A stretch of DNA of 52,041 nucleotides from Mesorhizobium huakuii (lineage in GTDB: Bacteria; Pseudomonadota; Alphaproteobacteria; Rhizobiales; Rhizobiaceae). Location of the stretch: positions 1 through 52,041 of the forward strand of contig NZ_BSNY01000002.1 of the NCBI RefSeq assembly GCF_030160235.1, given 5' to 3'. The notes below the pieces were generated by a model, which saw only the letters and a list, made by a program, of their open reading frames with translations, was not told the origin of the DNA and made no database searches. A program made the position numbers and the translations under genes. Shown here piece after piece: positions 24,945 through 33,291 of the stretch; positions within the stretch are counted from its first letter, which is position 1; every line of letters starts with the position of its first letter.

Positions 24945-25850
24945 ATGGACGGCCAGCACGACCCCCAGAGGGATGACTTCCCCAAGGCGATCTCGACGCA
25001 GGCCGAAGAATTCGCGCGGCGCCTGGCGGCAATGGGCCAGTCCCGCCTGGCGGCGGCGGCACAGGCCGCGGTCGACGGTCTGCACGCGCTGATCGTGGAG
25101 TTGCGACCCTCCGGCGAGGAATTCCGGCTGGCGATCGATTTCCTGACCGAGGTCGGCCATTACGCCGATGCGCGGCGCCAGGAATGGGTGCTGTTCGCCG
25201 ATGTGCTGGGCGTCTCGTCGCTGATCGAGGATCAAAACAGTCCACGCCCCGCCGGGGCAACCCCCAACACCCTGGCCGGACCTTTCTACCGGGCCGACGT
25301 GCCGGAGATGCCGCTCGGCGGGAACATCTCGCGCGACCACAAGGGCGAGCCACTGGAGGTTACGGGACGGATCGTGGCGCTCGGCGGCGCGGGGATCGGC
25401 GATGCCATGGTCGAGATCTGGCAGGCCAATGCCGAGGGCCTCTACGAGAACCAGGAGCCGGACAGGCAACCGGAATTCAACCTGCGCGGACGCTTCCGTG
25501 CCGATCCGCAGGGGCGGTTCCGTTTCATGACGGTGAAGCCGAAGGGTTACACGCTGCCGGCGGACGGCCCGGTCGGTCAATTGATGTCCGCGCTCGGTCT
25601 TGGCCTCGAGCGACCGGCCCACATCCATTTTCGCGTTTCGGCACCGGGCTTCGAAACGTTGACGACCCACATTTTCGACCGGTCGGACGCCGCGATCGGC
25701 CGGGATGCCATTTTCGGGGTCAAACCCGAACTCATGGCCGAGTTCCGCGCGCTGCCGCCCCATGGAGGAAAGCGGAAGCACGCGCTCGACCTCAATCTCG
25801 TGCTCTGCCCGCAGCGGCCGGGCGAAACCGAAACCTCTGGGAGGAGATGA
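24945..25850 (+). CDS. intradiol ring-cleavage dioxygenase, hydroxyquinol 1,2-dioxygenase type (paralogue 1)
   Basis: A 301-residue non-haem Fe(III) dioxygenase that opens a 1,2-dihydroxy-aromatic ring between the hydroxyls; hydroxyquinol would give maleylacetate. The four iron ligands are present: Tyr167 (ANAEGLYENQ), Tyr202 (KPKGYTLP), His226 and His228 (RPAHIHFRV). An N-terminal helical dimer domain (about 1-105) marks the catechol/hydroxyquinol subfamily as opposed to protocatechuate 3,4-dioxygenase. The open frame extends far upstream through the lysR region; the ATG at 24945 was chosen because it has GGGAGG upstream and a family-like N-terminus. First gene of the block; a second paralogue is at 35056. 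Confidence 0.9.
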   Translation: MDGQHDPQRDDFPKAISTQAEEFARRLAAMGQSRLAAAAQAAVDGLHALIVELRPSGEEFRLAIDFLTEVGHYADARRQEWVLFADVLGVSSLIEDQNSPRPAGATPNTLAGPFYRADVPEMPLGGNISRDHKGEPLEVTGRIVALGGAGIGDAMVEIWQANAEGLYENQEPDRQPEFNLRGRFRADPQGRFRFMTVKPKGYTLPADGPVGQLMSALGLGLERPAHIHFRVSAPGFETLTTHIFDRSDAAIGRDAIFGVKPELMAEFRALPPHGGKRKHALDLNLVLCPQRPGETETSGRR

Positions 25851-25853
25851 CCG

Positions 25854-26813
25854 ATGGCCCGTGTCAGCGGCTACCACCATCTGACGCTGTCGACTGATGG
25901 TGCTCAGGAAGATTTTGATTTCTATACCAAGGCGCTCGGCCTGCATTCGGTGAAGCGCACCGTCCTGTTCGACGGCGTCATCCCCGTCTATCACCTCTAT
26001 TACGGCTCGCCCGACGGCGATGCCTCGACGATCATCACCACCTTCCCGTTCCGCAAGCCGGGCGTCTATGGCCGCCGCGGCACCAACCAGTCGCGCACCA
26101 TCATGCAATCCATCCCCAAGGGGGCCGCGGATTTCTGGGTGGACCGGCTGAATGCGCGCGGCATCAAGGCCACCAAGCTCACCCGCTTTGGCGCCGACCG
26201 CGTGGCTTTCGCGCATCCCTGCGGCATCTCGCATGAGCTGGTGGAAAGCGACAGCGATCCGCGCGCGCCCATCACCAACGAGGCGCAAGGCATCGGCAAG
26301 GCCCACGGCATCAAGGGCATATACGGCGCCGTCGTGGCGGTGATGGATCGCACCGCGATGGACGACTTCCTGACCATCGCATTGCCGCTGGAGAAGGAGG
26401 CCGACAATCACGAGGGGCTCGTGTTCCGCGTTCCGGACGCGACAGGCGTCAATCAGCGGGTCGAGGTGATCGTCGATCGCGACAGCGCGCAGGGCACCTG
26501 GACGCTGGCGGGCGGGACGATCCACCACCTCGCACTCAACACGGGCGACGAAGAGAACCAGTTGAAGTTGCGCGCCCATATCGAAGGCCTCGGCTTCACC
26601 GATATCTCGGAGCAGAAGGACCGCAACTATTTCAAGTCCTGCTATGTCCGCTCGCCAGGCGGCGCGCTGTTCGAGCTTGCCTGGACCACGCCGGAAGGCT
26701 GGGCCAAGGACGAACCCCCGGGCCAGATCGGCAAGACGCTGGTCTTCCCGCCGTGGTTCAAGGACCGCGAGGGCGAATTGCAGGCCGGTCTGGAACAGGC
26801 GGATTTCGCGTGA
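25854..26813 (+). CDS. VOC-type ring-cleavage dioxygenase of the PcpA/LinE/MhqO (hydroquinone 1,2-dioxygenase) group
   Basis: A 319-residue two-domain vicinal-oxygen-chelate protein that cleaves hydroquinones next to one hydroxyl with Fe(II). The metal ligands are His9 (YHHLTL), His225 (IHHLALN) and Glu274 (ALFELAW); their spacing is the same as that of the PcpA triad His11, His227, Glu276, and the second-shell His8, His224 and Tyr264 also line up. Hydroquinone would give a hydroxymuconic semialdehyde and substituted hydroquinones an acyl halide or maleylacetate. It starts 3 bp after the intradiol gene and overlaps the esterase gene by 4 bp (GTGA). Confidence 0.88.
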   Translation: MARVSGYHHLTLSTDGAQEDFDFYTKALGLHSVKRTVLFDGVIPVYHLYYGSPDGDASTIITTFPFRKPGVYGRRGTNQSRTIMQSIPKGAADFWVDRLNARGIKATKLTRFGADRVAFAHPCGISHELVESDSDPRAPITNEAQGIGKAHGIKGIYGAVVAVMDRTAMDDFLTIALPLEKEADNHEGLVFRVPDATGVNQRVEVIVDRDSAQGTWTLAGGTIHHLALNTGDEENQLKLRAHIEGLGFTDISEQKDRNYFKSCYVRSPGGALFELAWTTPEGWAKDEPPGQIGKTLVFPPWFKDREGELQAGLEQADFA

Positions 26814-27469
26814 GTTCAGGCAGCGGTCCACTTCGGCTCGGGCCAAAGGGCGCGGAAGCGAAGGCGATCTGCGTCTTCGTCCACGGCCGCGGCCAATCGC
26901 CGGAGGAGATGCAGTCGCATGTGCTGTCGCGACTTTCCGCGCCGGCCGTGGCATTCATCCTGCCGCGCGCGCCACTCGGCGTGTGGTGGGAGGCGCGCGC
27001 CGTCGACCCGTTGACGCCAGTCGCCCGCGCGCACCTTTCCGACGCGCTCGACCACCTGGCGGCCGCCGTGGTGGCGGCACGGGCAGAATTGCCCGGACTG
27101 CCGCTGCTTCTGGCGGGCTTCTCGCAAGGGGCGTGCCTGTCGATCGAATATCTCTGCGCCGGGCTGCCGCCGCCGGACGCGCTTGCGGCCTTCACGGGCT
27201 GCCGCGTCGGTGTGCCAGCGGACGGGCGCTCCGAAGCCGTGCCGGCCGGCGTGCCGGTCTATCTTTCCGGCAGCGACTCCGATCCCTGGATTCCGGTTTC
27301 GGCCTTTGCCGATACGGCGCAGTCGCTGGGCCGCGGTGGCGCGAGCCTGCGGGCCGATCTGTTTCCCGGCCGGAGCCATGAGGTTTCGGATGCCGAGATT
27401 GCAATGCTGGGCACCATCATCGCCGACCTCGAGGCCGGCCGGGGTGCACGCATGGGAGCAGCGCGATGA
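26810..27469 (+). CDS. carboxylesterase/phospholipase family hydrolase, MhqD-like
   Basis: A 219-residue alpha/beta hydrolase of the phospholipase/carboxylesterase family. The oxyanion region is CVFVHGRGQSPEEM; the nucleophile Ser105 is in LLAGFSQGACLS; the acid is Asp158 (SGSDSDPWIP) and the base His190 (GRSHEVSD). In Firmicutes an MhqD hydrolase is regularly paired with an MhqO dioxygenase in hydroquinone resistance; the same pairing occurs here. The GTG start at 26810 overlaps the dioxygenase stop. A substrate such as a ring-fission ester or lactone is possible but unproven. Confidence 0.85.
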   Translation: MSSGSGPLRLGPKGAEAKAICVFVHGRGQSPEEMQSHVLSRLSAPAVAFILPRAPLGVWWEARAVDPLTPVARAHLSDALDHLAAAVVAARAELPGLPLLLAGFSQGACLSIEYLCAGLPPPDALAAFTGCRVGVPADGRSEAVPAGVPVYLSGSDSDPWIPVSAFADTAQSLGRGGASLRADLFPGRSHEVSDAEIAMLGTIIADLEAGRGARMGAAR

Positions 27470-28530
27470 TGGACAGTTTCACCTTTCCCGGGCTGACGAC
27501 GCGGGTGATCTTCGGTGCCGGCACCATGGCCCGCGCGGAGGAGGAGGTGCGGCGGCTGGGCCATGACAAGGCGCTGGTGCTGTCGACGCCGCATCAGAAG
27601 GCCGATGCGCAAAAGCTGGCTCAAAGCCTTGGCGGCCTCGCCGCCGGGGTCTTTGCCGGCGCGGTCATGCATACCCCCGTCGAGGTCACGGAAAAGGCCG
27701 TCGACGCCTTCCGCGCCAGCGGCGCCACGGCGGTCGTCAGCCTCGGCGGCGGCTCGACCACCGGGCTTGGCAAGGCCATCGCCGTGCGCACCGGCGCCGA
27801 TCAGGTGGTGATCCCGACCACCTATGCCGGCTCGGAAATGACCGACATCCTGGGCGAGACGGCGGCCGGCGAGAAGACCACCCGCCGCTTGCCGGACATC
27901 CGTCCAGAGACGGTGATCTACGACGTCGATCTGACACTGAGCCTTCCGGTCGGTCTCACCGTAACCTCGGCGATGAACGCGATCGCCCACGCCATGGAGG
28001 CCTTCTACGCCCCCGACCGCAACCCGGTGATCGTGCTGATGTGCAGGGATGCCATGGCTGCGTTCCGGGACGGCATTCCGCGGCTGATCGCCGATCCGCA
28101 GGATCGCGCGGCGCGCACGCAAGCGCTCTATGCGGCCTGGTGCTGCTCGACCGCGCTCGGCTATGTCTCGATGGCGCTGCATCACAAGCTGGCGCATGTC
28201 TTCGGCGGCTCGTTCGACACGCCGCATGCCGAAACCCACGCCATCCTGCTGCCCTACACGACCGCCTTCAACGAAGCGGCGGTTCCCGATCTGCTGCGGC
28301 CGATGGCCGAAGCCTTCGGCGGCGGCTCGGCGGGCGGCGGGCTCTGGGATTTCGCGCGTTCCGTCGGCTCTCCGCTGAGCTTGAAGGAGATCGGCATCGA
28401 GGAAACCGATCTCGACCGCGCGGCGGCGATCGCGGTGAAGAACGCCTATGCGAATCCGAGGCCAATCGATTTGGGGTCGATAAGGGAACTCCTCCAGGCG
28501 GCGTTTGAGGGACGCCGTCCGGGGGGCTGA
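27466..28530 (+). CDS. maleylacetate reductase
   Basis: A 354-residue member of the iron-containing alcohol dehydrogenase superfamily that reduces maleylacetate to 3-oxoadipate with NAD(P)H, the common exit of hydroxyquinol pathways. It begins FTFPGLTTRVIFGAGTMAR as maleylacetate reductases do, has the dinucleotide motif SLGGGSTTGLGKAIA (92-106) and the PTTYAGSEMTDILGET segment specific to this group, and VTSAMNAIAHAMEAFYAPDRNP. The start ATG overlaps the stop of the esterase gene (ATGATGG). Only one maleylacetate reductase is present for two intradiol dioxygenases. Confidence 0.95.
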   Translation: MMDSFTFPGLTTRVIFGAGTMARAEEEVRRLGHDKALVLSTPHQKADAQKLAQSLGGLAAGVFAGAVMHTPVEVTEKAVDAFRASGATAVVSLGGGSTTGLGKAIAVRTGADQVVIPTTYAGSEMTDILGETAAGEKTTRRLPDIRPETVIYDVDLTLSLPVGLTVTSAMNAIAHAMEAFYAPDRNPVIVLMCRDAMAAFRDGIPRLIADPQDRAARTQALYAAWCCSTALGYVSMALHHKLAHVFGGSFDTPHAETHAILLPYTTAFNEAAVPDLLRPMAEAFGGGSAGGGLWDFARSVGSPLSLKEIGIEETDLDRAAAIAVKNAYANPRPIDLGSIRELLQAAFEGRRPGG

Positions 28531-28556
28531 CAAGAGGCAAGAGGGAGGAAGAGCAG

Positions 28557-29831
28557 ATGATTACGAGACGGAGCTTACTGAAAGCGTCGGCGGCGACAGG
28601 TCTTGCGCTTGCCGGTTCTCGGCTGGCGACGCCGGCGATCGCGCAGGGCGCCAAGATTCGCCTGGGCTATGTTTCGCCGCAGACGGGGCCGCTCGCCGGC
28701 TTCGCCGAAAGCGATGCCTACAACATCAAGGCCTTCCTCGCGTCCGAGGCGGGCAAGAATTTCGACGTCATCGTCAAGGACAGCCAGTCGAACCCCAATC
28801 GCGCGGCCGAAGTGGCCAAGAGCCTGATCGTCGACGACGAGATCAACCTGATGCTGGTCGGCTCGACGCCCGAGAACACCAACCCGGTCGCCACCACCTG
28901 CGAGGCGGAGGGCGTGCCGGTCATCTCGACCATGGCGCCGTGGCAACCCTGGTTCATTGGCCAACAGGGCAATCCGGCCGATCCATCGTCGTGGAAGCCC
29001 TTCAAGTTCGCCTATCATTATTTCTGGGGCCTCGAAGACATCATTGCCGTCTACACCGGCATGTGGAAGCAGCTTTCCACCAACGGCAAGGTGGGCGGGC
29101 TGTTCCCCAACGACGCCGACGGCAATGCCTGGGGCGATCCGAAGAACGGGCTGAAGCCCGGCCTCGATGCCGCCGGTTTCGGTCTCAGCGATCCGGGCCG
29201 CTATCAGAACCTCTCGGACGATTTCACGGCGCAGGTCAACGCCTTCAAGGCGGCGAATGCCGAGATCGTCACCGGCGTTGTCATCCCGCCCGACTTCACC
29301 ACCTTCTGGAACCAGGCCCGCCAGCAAGGCTTCAAGCCCAAGGCGGTGACGGTGGCCAAGGCGATCCTCTTCCCGCAATCGGTCGAGACGCTCGGCGACG
29401 CCGGCCACAACCTCTCGTCCGAAGTCTGGTGGTCGGCCTCGCATCCGTTCAAGTCGTCGGTGACGGGCCAGGGTTCGGCGGACCTCGCGGCGGATTTCAC
29501 CGCCAAGACCGGGCGTCCGTGGACCCAGCCGATCGGCTTTGTCCATTCGCTGTTCGAGGTGGCCGCCAATGTCATGGGTCGCGTCTCGGATCCGACGAGT
29601 GCCGAGGCGATCGCGGCGGCGATAGCGGCCACCGACATGACGACCGTGGTCGGCAAGGTGGCCTGGAGCGGTGCGGGGCTGCCGCCTTTCGCCGCCAAGA
29701 ACGTCTGCAAGACGCCGCTCGTCGGCGGCCAGTGGCGCAAGAAGGCAGGCGGCGGCTTCGATCTGGTGATCGTCGAAAACGCCACCGCCTCCGAAATCCC
29801 CACCGCAGGCAAGATGGAAGCCCTGGCCTGA
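28557..29831 (+). CDS. Liv-type ABC importer, substrate-binding protein 1
   Basis: A 424-residue periplasmic binding protein of the branched-chain amino acid/aromatic acid class. The N-terminus MITRRSLLKASAATGLALAG has a twin-arginine motif (RRSLLK) followed by a hydrophobic stretch and ATPAIAQG, so Tat export is likely. The mature part starts KIRLGYVSPQTGPLAGFAESD, and has SQSNPNRAAEVAKSLI, FKPKAVTVAKA and CKTPLVGGQW. It is clearly paralogous to the binding protein at 36901. In an aromatic operon such proteins usually bind phenolic or benzoic acids. The gap after it contains a 17-pair hairpin. Confidence 0.9.
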   Translation: MITRRSLLKASAATGLALAGSRLATPAIAQGAKIRLGYVSPQTGPLAGFAESDAYNIKAFLASEAGKNFDVIVKDSQSNPNRAAEVAKSLIVDDEINLMLVGSTPENTNPVATTCEAEGVPVISTMAPWQPWFIGQQGNPADPSSWKPFKFAYHYFWGLEDIIAVYTGMWKQLSTNGKVGGLFPNDADGNAWGDPKNGLKPGLDAAGFGLSDPGRYQNLSDDFTAQVNAFKAANAEIVTGVVIPPDFTTFWNQARQQGFKPKAVTVAKAILFPQSVETLGDAGHNLSSEVWWSASHPFKSSVTGQGSADLAADFTAKTGRPWTQPIGFVHSLFEVAANVMGRVSDPTSAEAIAAAIAATDMTTVVGKVAWSGAGLPPFAAKNVCKTPLVGGQWRKKAGGGFDLVIVENATASEIPTAGKMEALA

Positions 29832-29872
29832 CGCCGAACGGGGGCGGCGAATGCCGCCGCCCCCGTTCGGCG
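29832..29872 (+). other. 17-bp perfect intercistronic hairpin after binding protein 1
   Basis: CGCCGAACGGGGGCGGC (29832-29848) is fully complementary to GCCGCCCCCGTTCGGCG (29856-29872), with a 7-base loop. It begins at the base after the binding-protein stop codon and ends just before the ribosome site of the ATPase gene. The position suggests a 3' mRNA stabiliser or an attenuator that lowers expression of the downstream transporter genes. Confidence 0.85.
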
Positions 29873-29891
29873 CGACCCGAGGATGACAGCG

Positions 29892-30608
29892 ATGATACTC
29901 AGGCTGGAAAACGTCTCGAAGTCCTTCGGGGCCTTGAAGGTGACCGATGGCGTGACCGTCACGGTTCCGCGCGGCGAGGCGTTGGGCATCATCGGCCCGA
30001 ACGGGGCGGGGAAGTCGACGCTCTTCAACCTGATCACCGGCAATCTGCTCGCGGATGAGGGCCGTATCGAATTGCTCGGCCGCGACGTGACCCGCGCCCC
30101 GGCCATGGATCGGGTGCGCATGGGTGTCGGCCGCAGCTTCCAGATCCCGCAGCCTTTCGAGGGGCTGAGCGTGTTCGAGAACCTCTTGACCGCCGCCGCG
30201 TTCGGGCGGGGCGGCCGCGAAGCCGAGATGGTCGACGATTGCGCTCGCATCCTCGAAGAGACCGAACTTCTCAGGAAGGCCAATGTCCTCGCCGGATCGC
30301 TGAGCCTTCTCGACCGCAAGCGCCTGGAGCTCGCCCGCGCCCTGGCGACGGGACCCGAACTGCTGCTTCTGGACGAGATCGCGGGCGGGCTGACCGAGGG
30401 CGAATGCAAGGCGCTGGTCGCGACGATCAAGGCCATCCACGCCAAGGGAACCACGATCATCTGGATCGAGCATGTGCTGCATGCTCTGACGTCGGTGGTC
30501 GAGCGGCTTCTCGTGCTGGATTTCGGGCGCGTGATCGGCATCGGCGCGCCGGACGCGATCATGGCCTCGCAGCAGGTTCGCGAAATCTATCTGGGGCTCG
30601 AGGTCTGA
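29892..30608 (+). CDS. Liv-type ABC importer 1, ATP-binding protein LivG-like
   Basis: A 238-residue ABC ATPase. Walker A is GPNGAGKST, the LivG-type segment DRVRMGVGRSFQIPQPFEGLSVFENL follows, the signature appears as SLSLLDRKRLELARAL (degenerate LSGGQ, a trait shared with the paralogue at 38210), Walker B LLLLDEIAGGL. An ATG at 29883 is in frame but directly abuts GAGG; the ATG at 29892 is nine bases from it and was chosen. Its stop shares one base with the start of the LivF gene. Confidence 0.9.
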   Translation: MILRLENVSKSFGALKVTDGVTVTVPRGEALGIIGPNGAGKSTLFNLITGNLLADEGRIELLGRDVTRAPAMDRVRMGVGRSFQIPQPFEGLSVFENLLTAAAFGRGGREAEMVDDCARILEETELLRKANVLAGSLSLLDRKRLELARALATGPELLLLDEIAGGLTEGECKALVATIKAIHAKGTTIIWIEHVLHALTSVVERLLVLDFGRVIGIGAPDAIMASQQVREIYLGLEV

Positions 30609-31312
30609 TGCTGCTGGAGACGCGCGCCCTCACCGCGAATTACGGCCAGTTCCGGGCGCTGTTCGGCGTGGATATCACTGTCGCGGCGGGCGAATGCGTG
30701 GCGATCATCGGCGCCAATGGCGCCGGCAAATCCACGCTGATGCGCTCGATCACCGGCGTGATCCGTAACGAGGCCGCCATGGTTCTGCACCGGGGCGAGC
30801 CCATCGGCGCGCTGTCCTCGGCCGAGATCATGAAGCGCGGCATCGCCATGGTGCCGGAAGGGCGCCGGCTCTTTGCCTCGCTGAGCGTCGAGGAAAACCT
30901 GCTGATCGGCGGGCAGGCGCGCAAGGCGCCGGGGCCGTGGAGCCTCGAGGCGGTCTACGACCTCTTCCCGATCCTGCGCGAGCGGCGCAAAAACCCCGGC
31001 ACGGCGCTCTCGGGCGGCCAGCAGCAGATGGTCGCGATCGGCCGGGCGCTGATGTCCAATCCTGAATTGCTGCTGTGCGACGAGATCAGCCTCGGCCTCG
31101 CCCCCGTCGTCATCCGCGACATCTACGCAGCGCTTCCCAAGGTCCGCGAAGGCGGCGCCGCGATCGTGCTTGTGGAGCAGGACATCGGCAAGGCATTGGC
31201 GGTGGCCGACCGCGTCTATTGCATGATGGAGGGCCGCGTCACGTTGGTCGCCAAGGCGGCCGAGGTCACGCGCGAAGAAATCCATTCCGCCTATTTCGGG
31301 GTCGCGGCATGA
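30608..31312 (+). CDS. Liv-type ABC importer 1, ATP-binding protein LivF-like
   Basis: A 234-residue ABC ATPase with Walker A GANGAGKST, the LivF-typical GIAMVPEGRRLFASLSVEENLL, signature ALSGGQQQMVAIGRALM and Walker B LLLCDEISLGLAP. It pairs with the LivG-like ATPase to drive the heterodimeric permease LivH/LivM. The ATG overlaps the upstream stop by one base (TGATG). Its stop overlaps a 21-codon ORF that bridges to the permease gene. Confidence 0.92.
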   Translation: MLLETRALTANYGQFRALFGVDITVAAGECVAIIGANGAGKSTLMRSITGVIRNEAAMVLHRGEPIGALSSAEIMKRGIAMVPEGRRLFASLSVEENLLIGGQARKAPGPWSLEAVYDLFPILRERRKNPGTALSGGQQQMVAIGRALMSNPELLLCDEISLGLAPVVIRDIYAALPKVREGGAAIVLVEQDIGKALAVADRVYCMMEGRVTLVAKAAEVTREEIHSAYFGVAA

Positions 31313-31374
31313 CGAGGCAGCTCCGCGTGCCCCAGCAATTTTCCCGCCGCCTGATGACGGGGGCGCGGCGATGA
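31309..31374 (+). CDS. 21-codon bridging ORF between LivF and LivH genes
   Basis: MTRQLRVPQQFSRRLMTGAR plus one Arg, then TGA. The ATG overlaps the livF-like stop (ATGA, 31309-31312) and the TGA overlaps the livH-like start (ATGA, 31371-31374). The frame exactly carries terminating ribosomes from one gene to the next. The peptide is strongly basic (six Arg in 21 residues). It may act only through its translation. The paralogous importer has no such gap; there livF and livH overlap by 14 bp. Confidence 0.45.
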   Translation: MTRQLRVPQQFSRRLMTGARR

Positions 31375-32234
31375 TGTGGCTGGACACCCTCGTGCAGGGA
31401 ATGCTGCTGGGCGGGCTCTATGCGCTGTTCGCGGCGGGGCTGAGCCTCGTCTTCGGCATCATGCGGCTGGTGAACCTCGCCCATGGCGACCTGATCGTCT
31501 TTGCCGCCTATCTGGTGCTGACGGGCGTGACGCTGCTCGGCCTGTCGCCCTGGGTCGCCGCGCTCATCGCCATGCCGGTGATGTTCGCGCTTGGCTGGCT
31601 GCTGCAGGCCGCGGTGCTGAACCGGGTGCTGGGCAAGGATATCCTGCCGCCGCTCCTCGTCACGTTCGGCCTGTCGGTTGCCGTGCAAAATGGGCTGCTC
31701 GAGGCCTTTTCCGCCGACAGCCGGCGCATTCCGGCAGGCGCATTGGAGGGGGCCTCGCTCGATCTCGGGCTGGTCACGGTGGGGGTGATGCCGCTGATGA
31801 CCTTTGCGTCGGCGATCCTTGCCATCATGGCCTTGAACGGGCTCTTCTATCACACCGCCCTCGGTCGTGCCTTCCGCGCCACCTCGGACGACGCCGTGAC
31901 GGCGGGCCTGATGGGGATCGAGCCGAAGCGGGTCTTCGCCATCGCCACCGGTATCGCGATGGTCGTGGTGACGCTGGCGGCGCTCTATCTCGGCATGCGG
32001 GCGAACTTCGATCCGTCGATCGGGCCGGCGCGGCTGATCTATGCCTTCGAGGCGGTCATCATCGGCGGCCTCGGCAGCCTGTGGGGAACGCTGGCGGGCG
32101 GGATCATCATCGGCGTGGCCCAGACGGCCGGCGCGGCGGTGAATCCGGAGTGGCAGATCCTGGCGGGCCACATCGCCTTTCTCGTCGTGATGCTGCTCAA
32201 GCCGCGGGGCCTGTTCCCGCGCGCAGTGGATTGA
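31371..32234 (+). CDS. Liv-type ABC importer 1, permease LivH-like
   Basis: A 287-residue inner-membrane permease with about eight helices. The start MMWLDTLVQGMLLGGLYALFAAGLSLVFGIMRLVNLAHGDLIV is the LivH family signature (QGxxxGxxYALxAxGLxLxFGxxxxxNxAHG), and the C-terminus has IYAFEAVIIGGLGSLWGTLAGGIIIGVAQ. It pairs with the LivM-like protein 7 bp downstream. The start is coupled to the 21-codon ORF. Confidence 0.93.
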   Translation: MMWLDTLVQGMLLGGLYALFAAGLSLVFGIMRLVNLAHGDLIVFAAYLVLTGVTLLGLSPWVAALIAMPVMFALGWLLQAAVLNRVLGKDILPPLLVTFGLSVAVQNGLLEAFSADSRRIPAGALEGASLDLGLVTVGVMPLMTFASAILAIMALNGLFYHTALGRAFRATSDDAVTAGLMGIEPKRVFAIATGIAMVVVTLAALYLGMRANFDPSIGPARLIYAFEAVIIGGLGSLWGTLAGGIIIGVAQTAGAAVNPEWQILAGHIAFLVVMLLKPRGLFPRAVD

Positions 32235-32241
32235 GGGCGGC

Positions 32242-33291
32242 ATGTATCGGCTGACAACCCGCACCCGCGCCGGAACCGCCACGGAGATCGCCGTGCTCGT
32301 TCTCGTCTTGGCCGGGCTCGCCTTGCCCGCCGTGACCCCGCGCGGTGTCATACAGGACCTGTTCTTCATCCTCACCATGCTGACGCTGGCGCAGATCTGG
32401 AACCTGCTGGCGGGCTATGGCGGTCTGGTCTCGGTAGGCCAGCAGGCCTTCGTCGGCATCGGCGCCTATGCGATGTTCGCCGGCGTGATCCTGCTGGGCT
32501 GGAACCCGGTTGCCGCGATCCTTTTGGGCGGCCTTGCGGCGCTGGCGCTCGCCGTTCCCACGGCCTTCTTCGCCTTCCGCCTGCAGGGCGCCTATTTCGC
32601 CATCGGCACCTGGGTGATTGCCGAGGTGACGCGGCTGCTGATCGCGCAATGGAAGGCGCTCGGCGGCGGCACCGGCACCTCGCTGCCACGCGAGGCGACG
32701 AGCAACATCATGGGCACGGACGCGATCCGGGCGCTGTTCGGCGTGCGCGAGGCGGCCGCGCGCGACATTCTCGCCTATTGGCTGGCGCTGGCGCTGGTCG
32801 TGGTCGTCACCGGCTGCATCTACTGGCTGCTGCGCAGTCGCCTCGGGCTGGCGCTTGCGGCCGTGCGCGACAATGTCGAGGCGGCCCAGGCGGTCGGCGT
32901 CGATGTCGGGCGGCTCAAATGGGCGGTGTTCCTGATCGCCGCGGCCGCCACCGGACTGACCGGCGCGCTGATCTTCGTGCAGACGGCCCGCATCTCGCCG
33001 GAGGCGGCCTTCGCCGTCACCGACTGGACGGCCTACGTCATCTTCATCGTCGTCATCGGCGGCATCGGCACCATCGAGGGACCCATCGTCGGGGTGCTGG
33101 TGTTCTTCGCGCTGCGTTCGGCGCTGGCCGACTACGGCAGCTGGTACCTGATGACACTCGGCCTCGCCGCCATCGCGGTGATGCTGTTCGCACCGAAGGG
33201 GCTGTGGGGGCTGATCTCGGCCCGCACCGGCCTGCACCTGTTTCCGGTCCGCCGCAGGCTGGCCGGTCCGAAGATCGAGGGAGGAAATTGA
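32242..33291 (+). CDS. Liv-type ABC importer 1, permease LivM-like
   Basis: A 349-residue inner-membrane permease with about ten helices. Family motifs: QIWNLLAGYGGLVSVGQQAFVGIGAYAMF near 47-75, LQGAYFAIGTWVIAEVTRLL, and the cytoplasmic coupling loop RDNVEAAQAVGVDVGRLKWAVFLIAAAATGLTGAL, then IGGIGTIEGPIVG. Its stop codon shares one base with the start of the flavin hydroxylase gene, tying uptake directly to the first catabolic step. Confidence 0.93.
   Translation: MYRLTTRTRAGTATEIAVLVLVLAGLALPAVTPRGVIQDLFFILTMLTLAQIWNLLAGYGGLVSVGQQAFVGIGAYAMFAGVILLGWNPVAAILLGGLAALALAVPTAFFAFRLQGAYFAIGTWVIAEVTRLLIAQWKALGGGTGTSLPREATSNIMGTDAIRALFGVREAAARDILAYWLALALVVVVTGCIYWLLRSRLGLALAAVRDNVEAAQAVGVDVGRLKWAVFLIAAAATGLTGALIFVQTARISPEAAFAVTDWTAYVIFIVVIGGIGTIEGPIVGVLVFFALRSALADYGSWYLMTLGLAAIAVMLFAPKGLWGLISARTGLHLFPVRRRLAGPKIEGGN

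Noticed and set aside
28575-30482. 635-codon minus-strand frame opposite the binding protein and LivG genes
   Set aside because: It is antisense to two clear transporter genes and has no recognisable domain or ribosome site.
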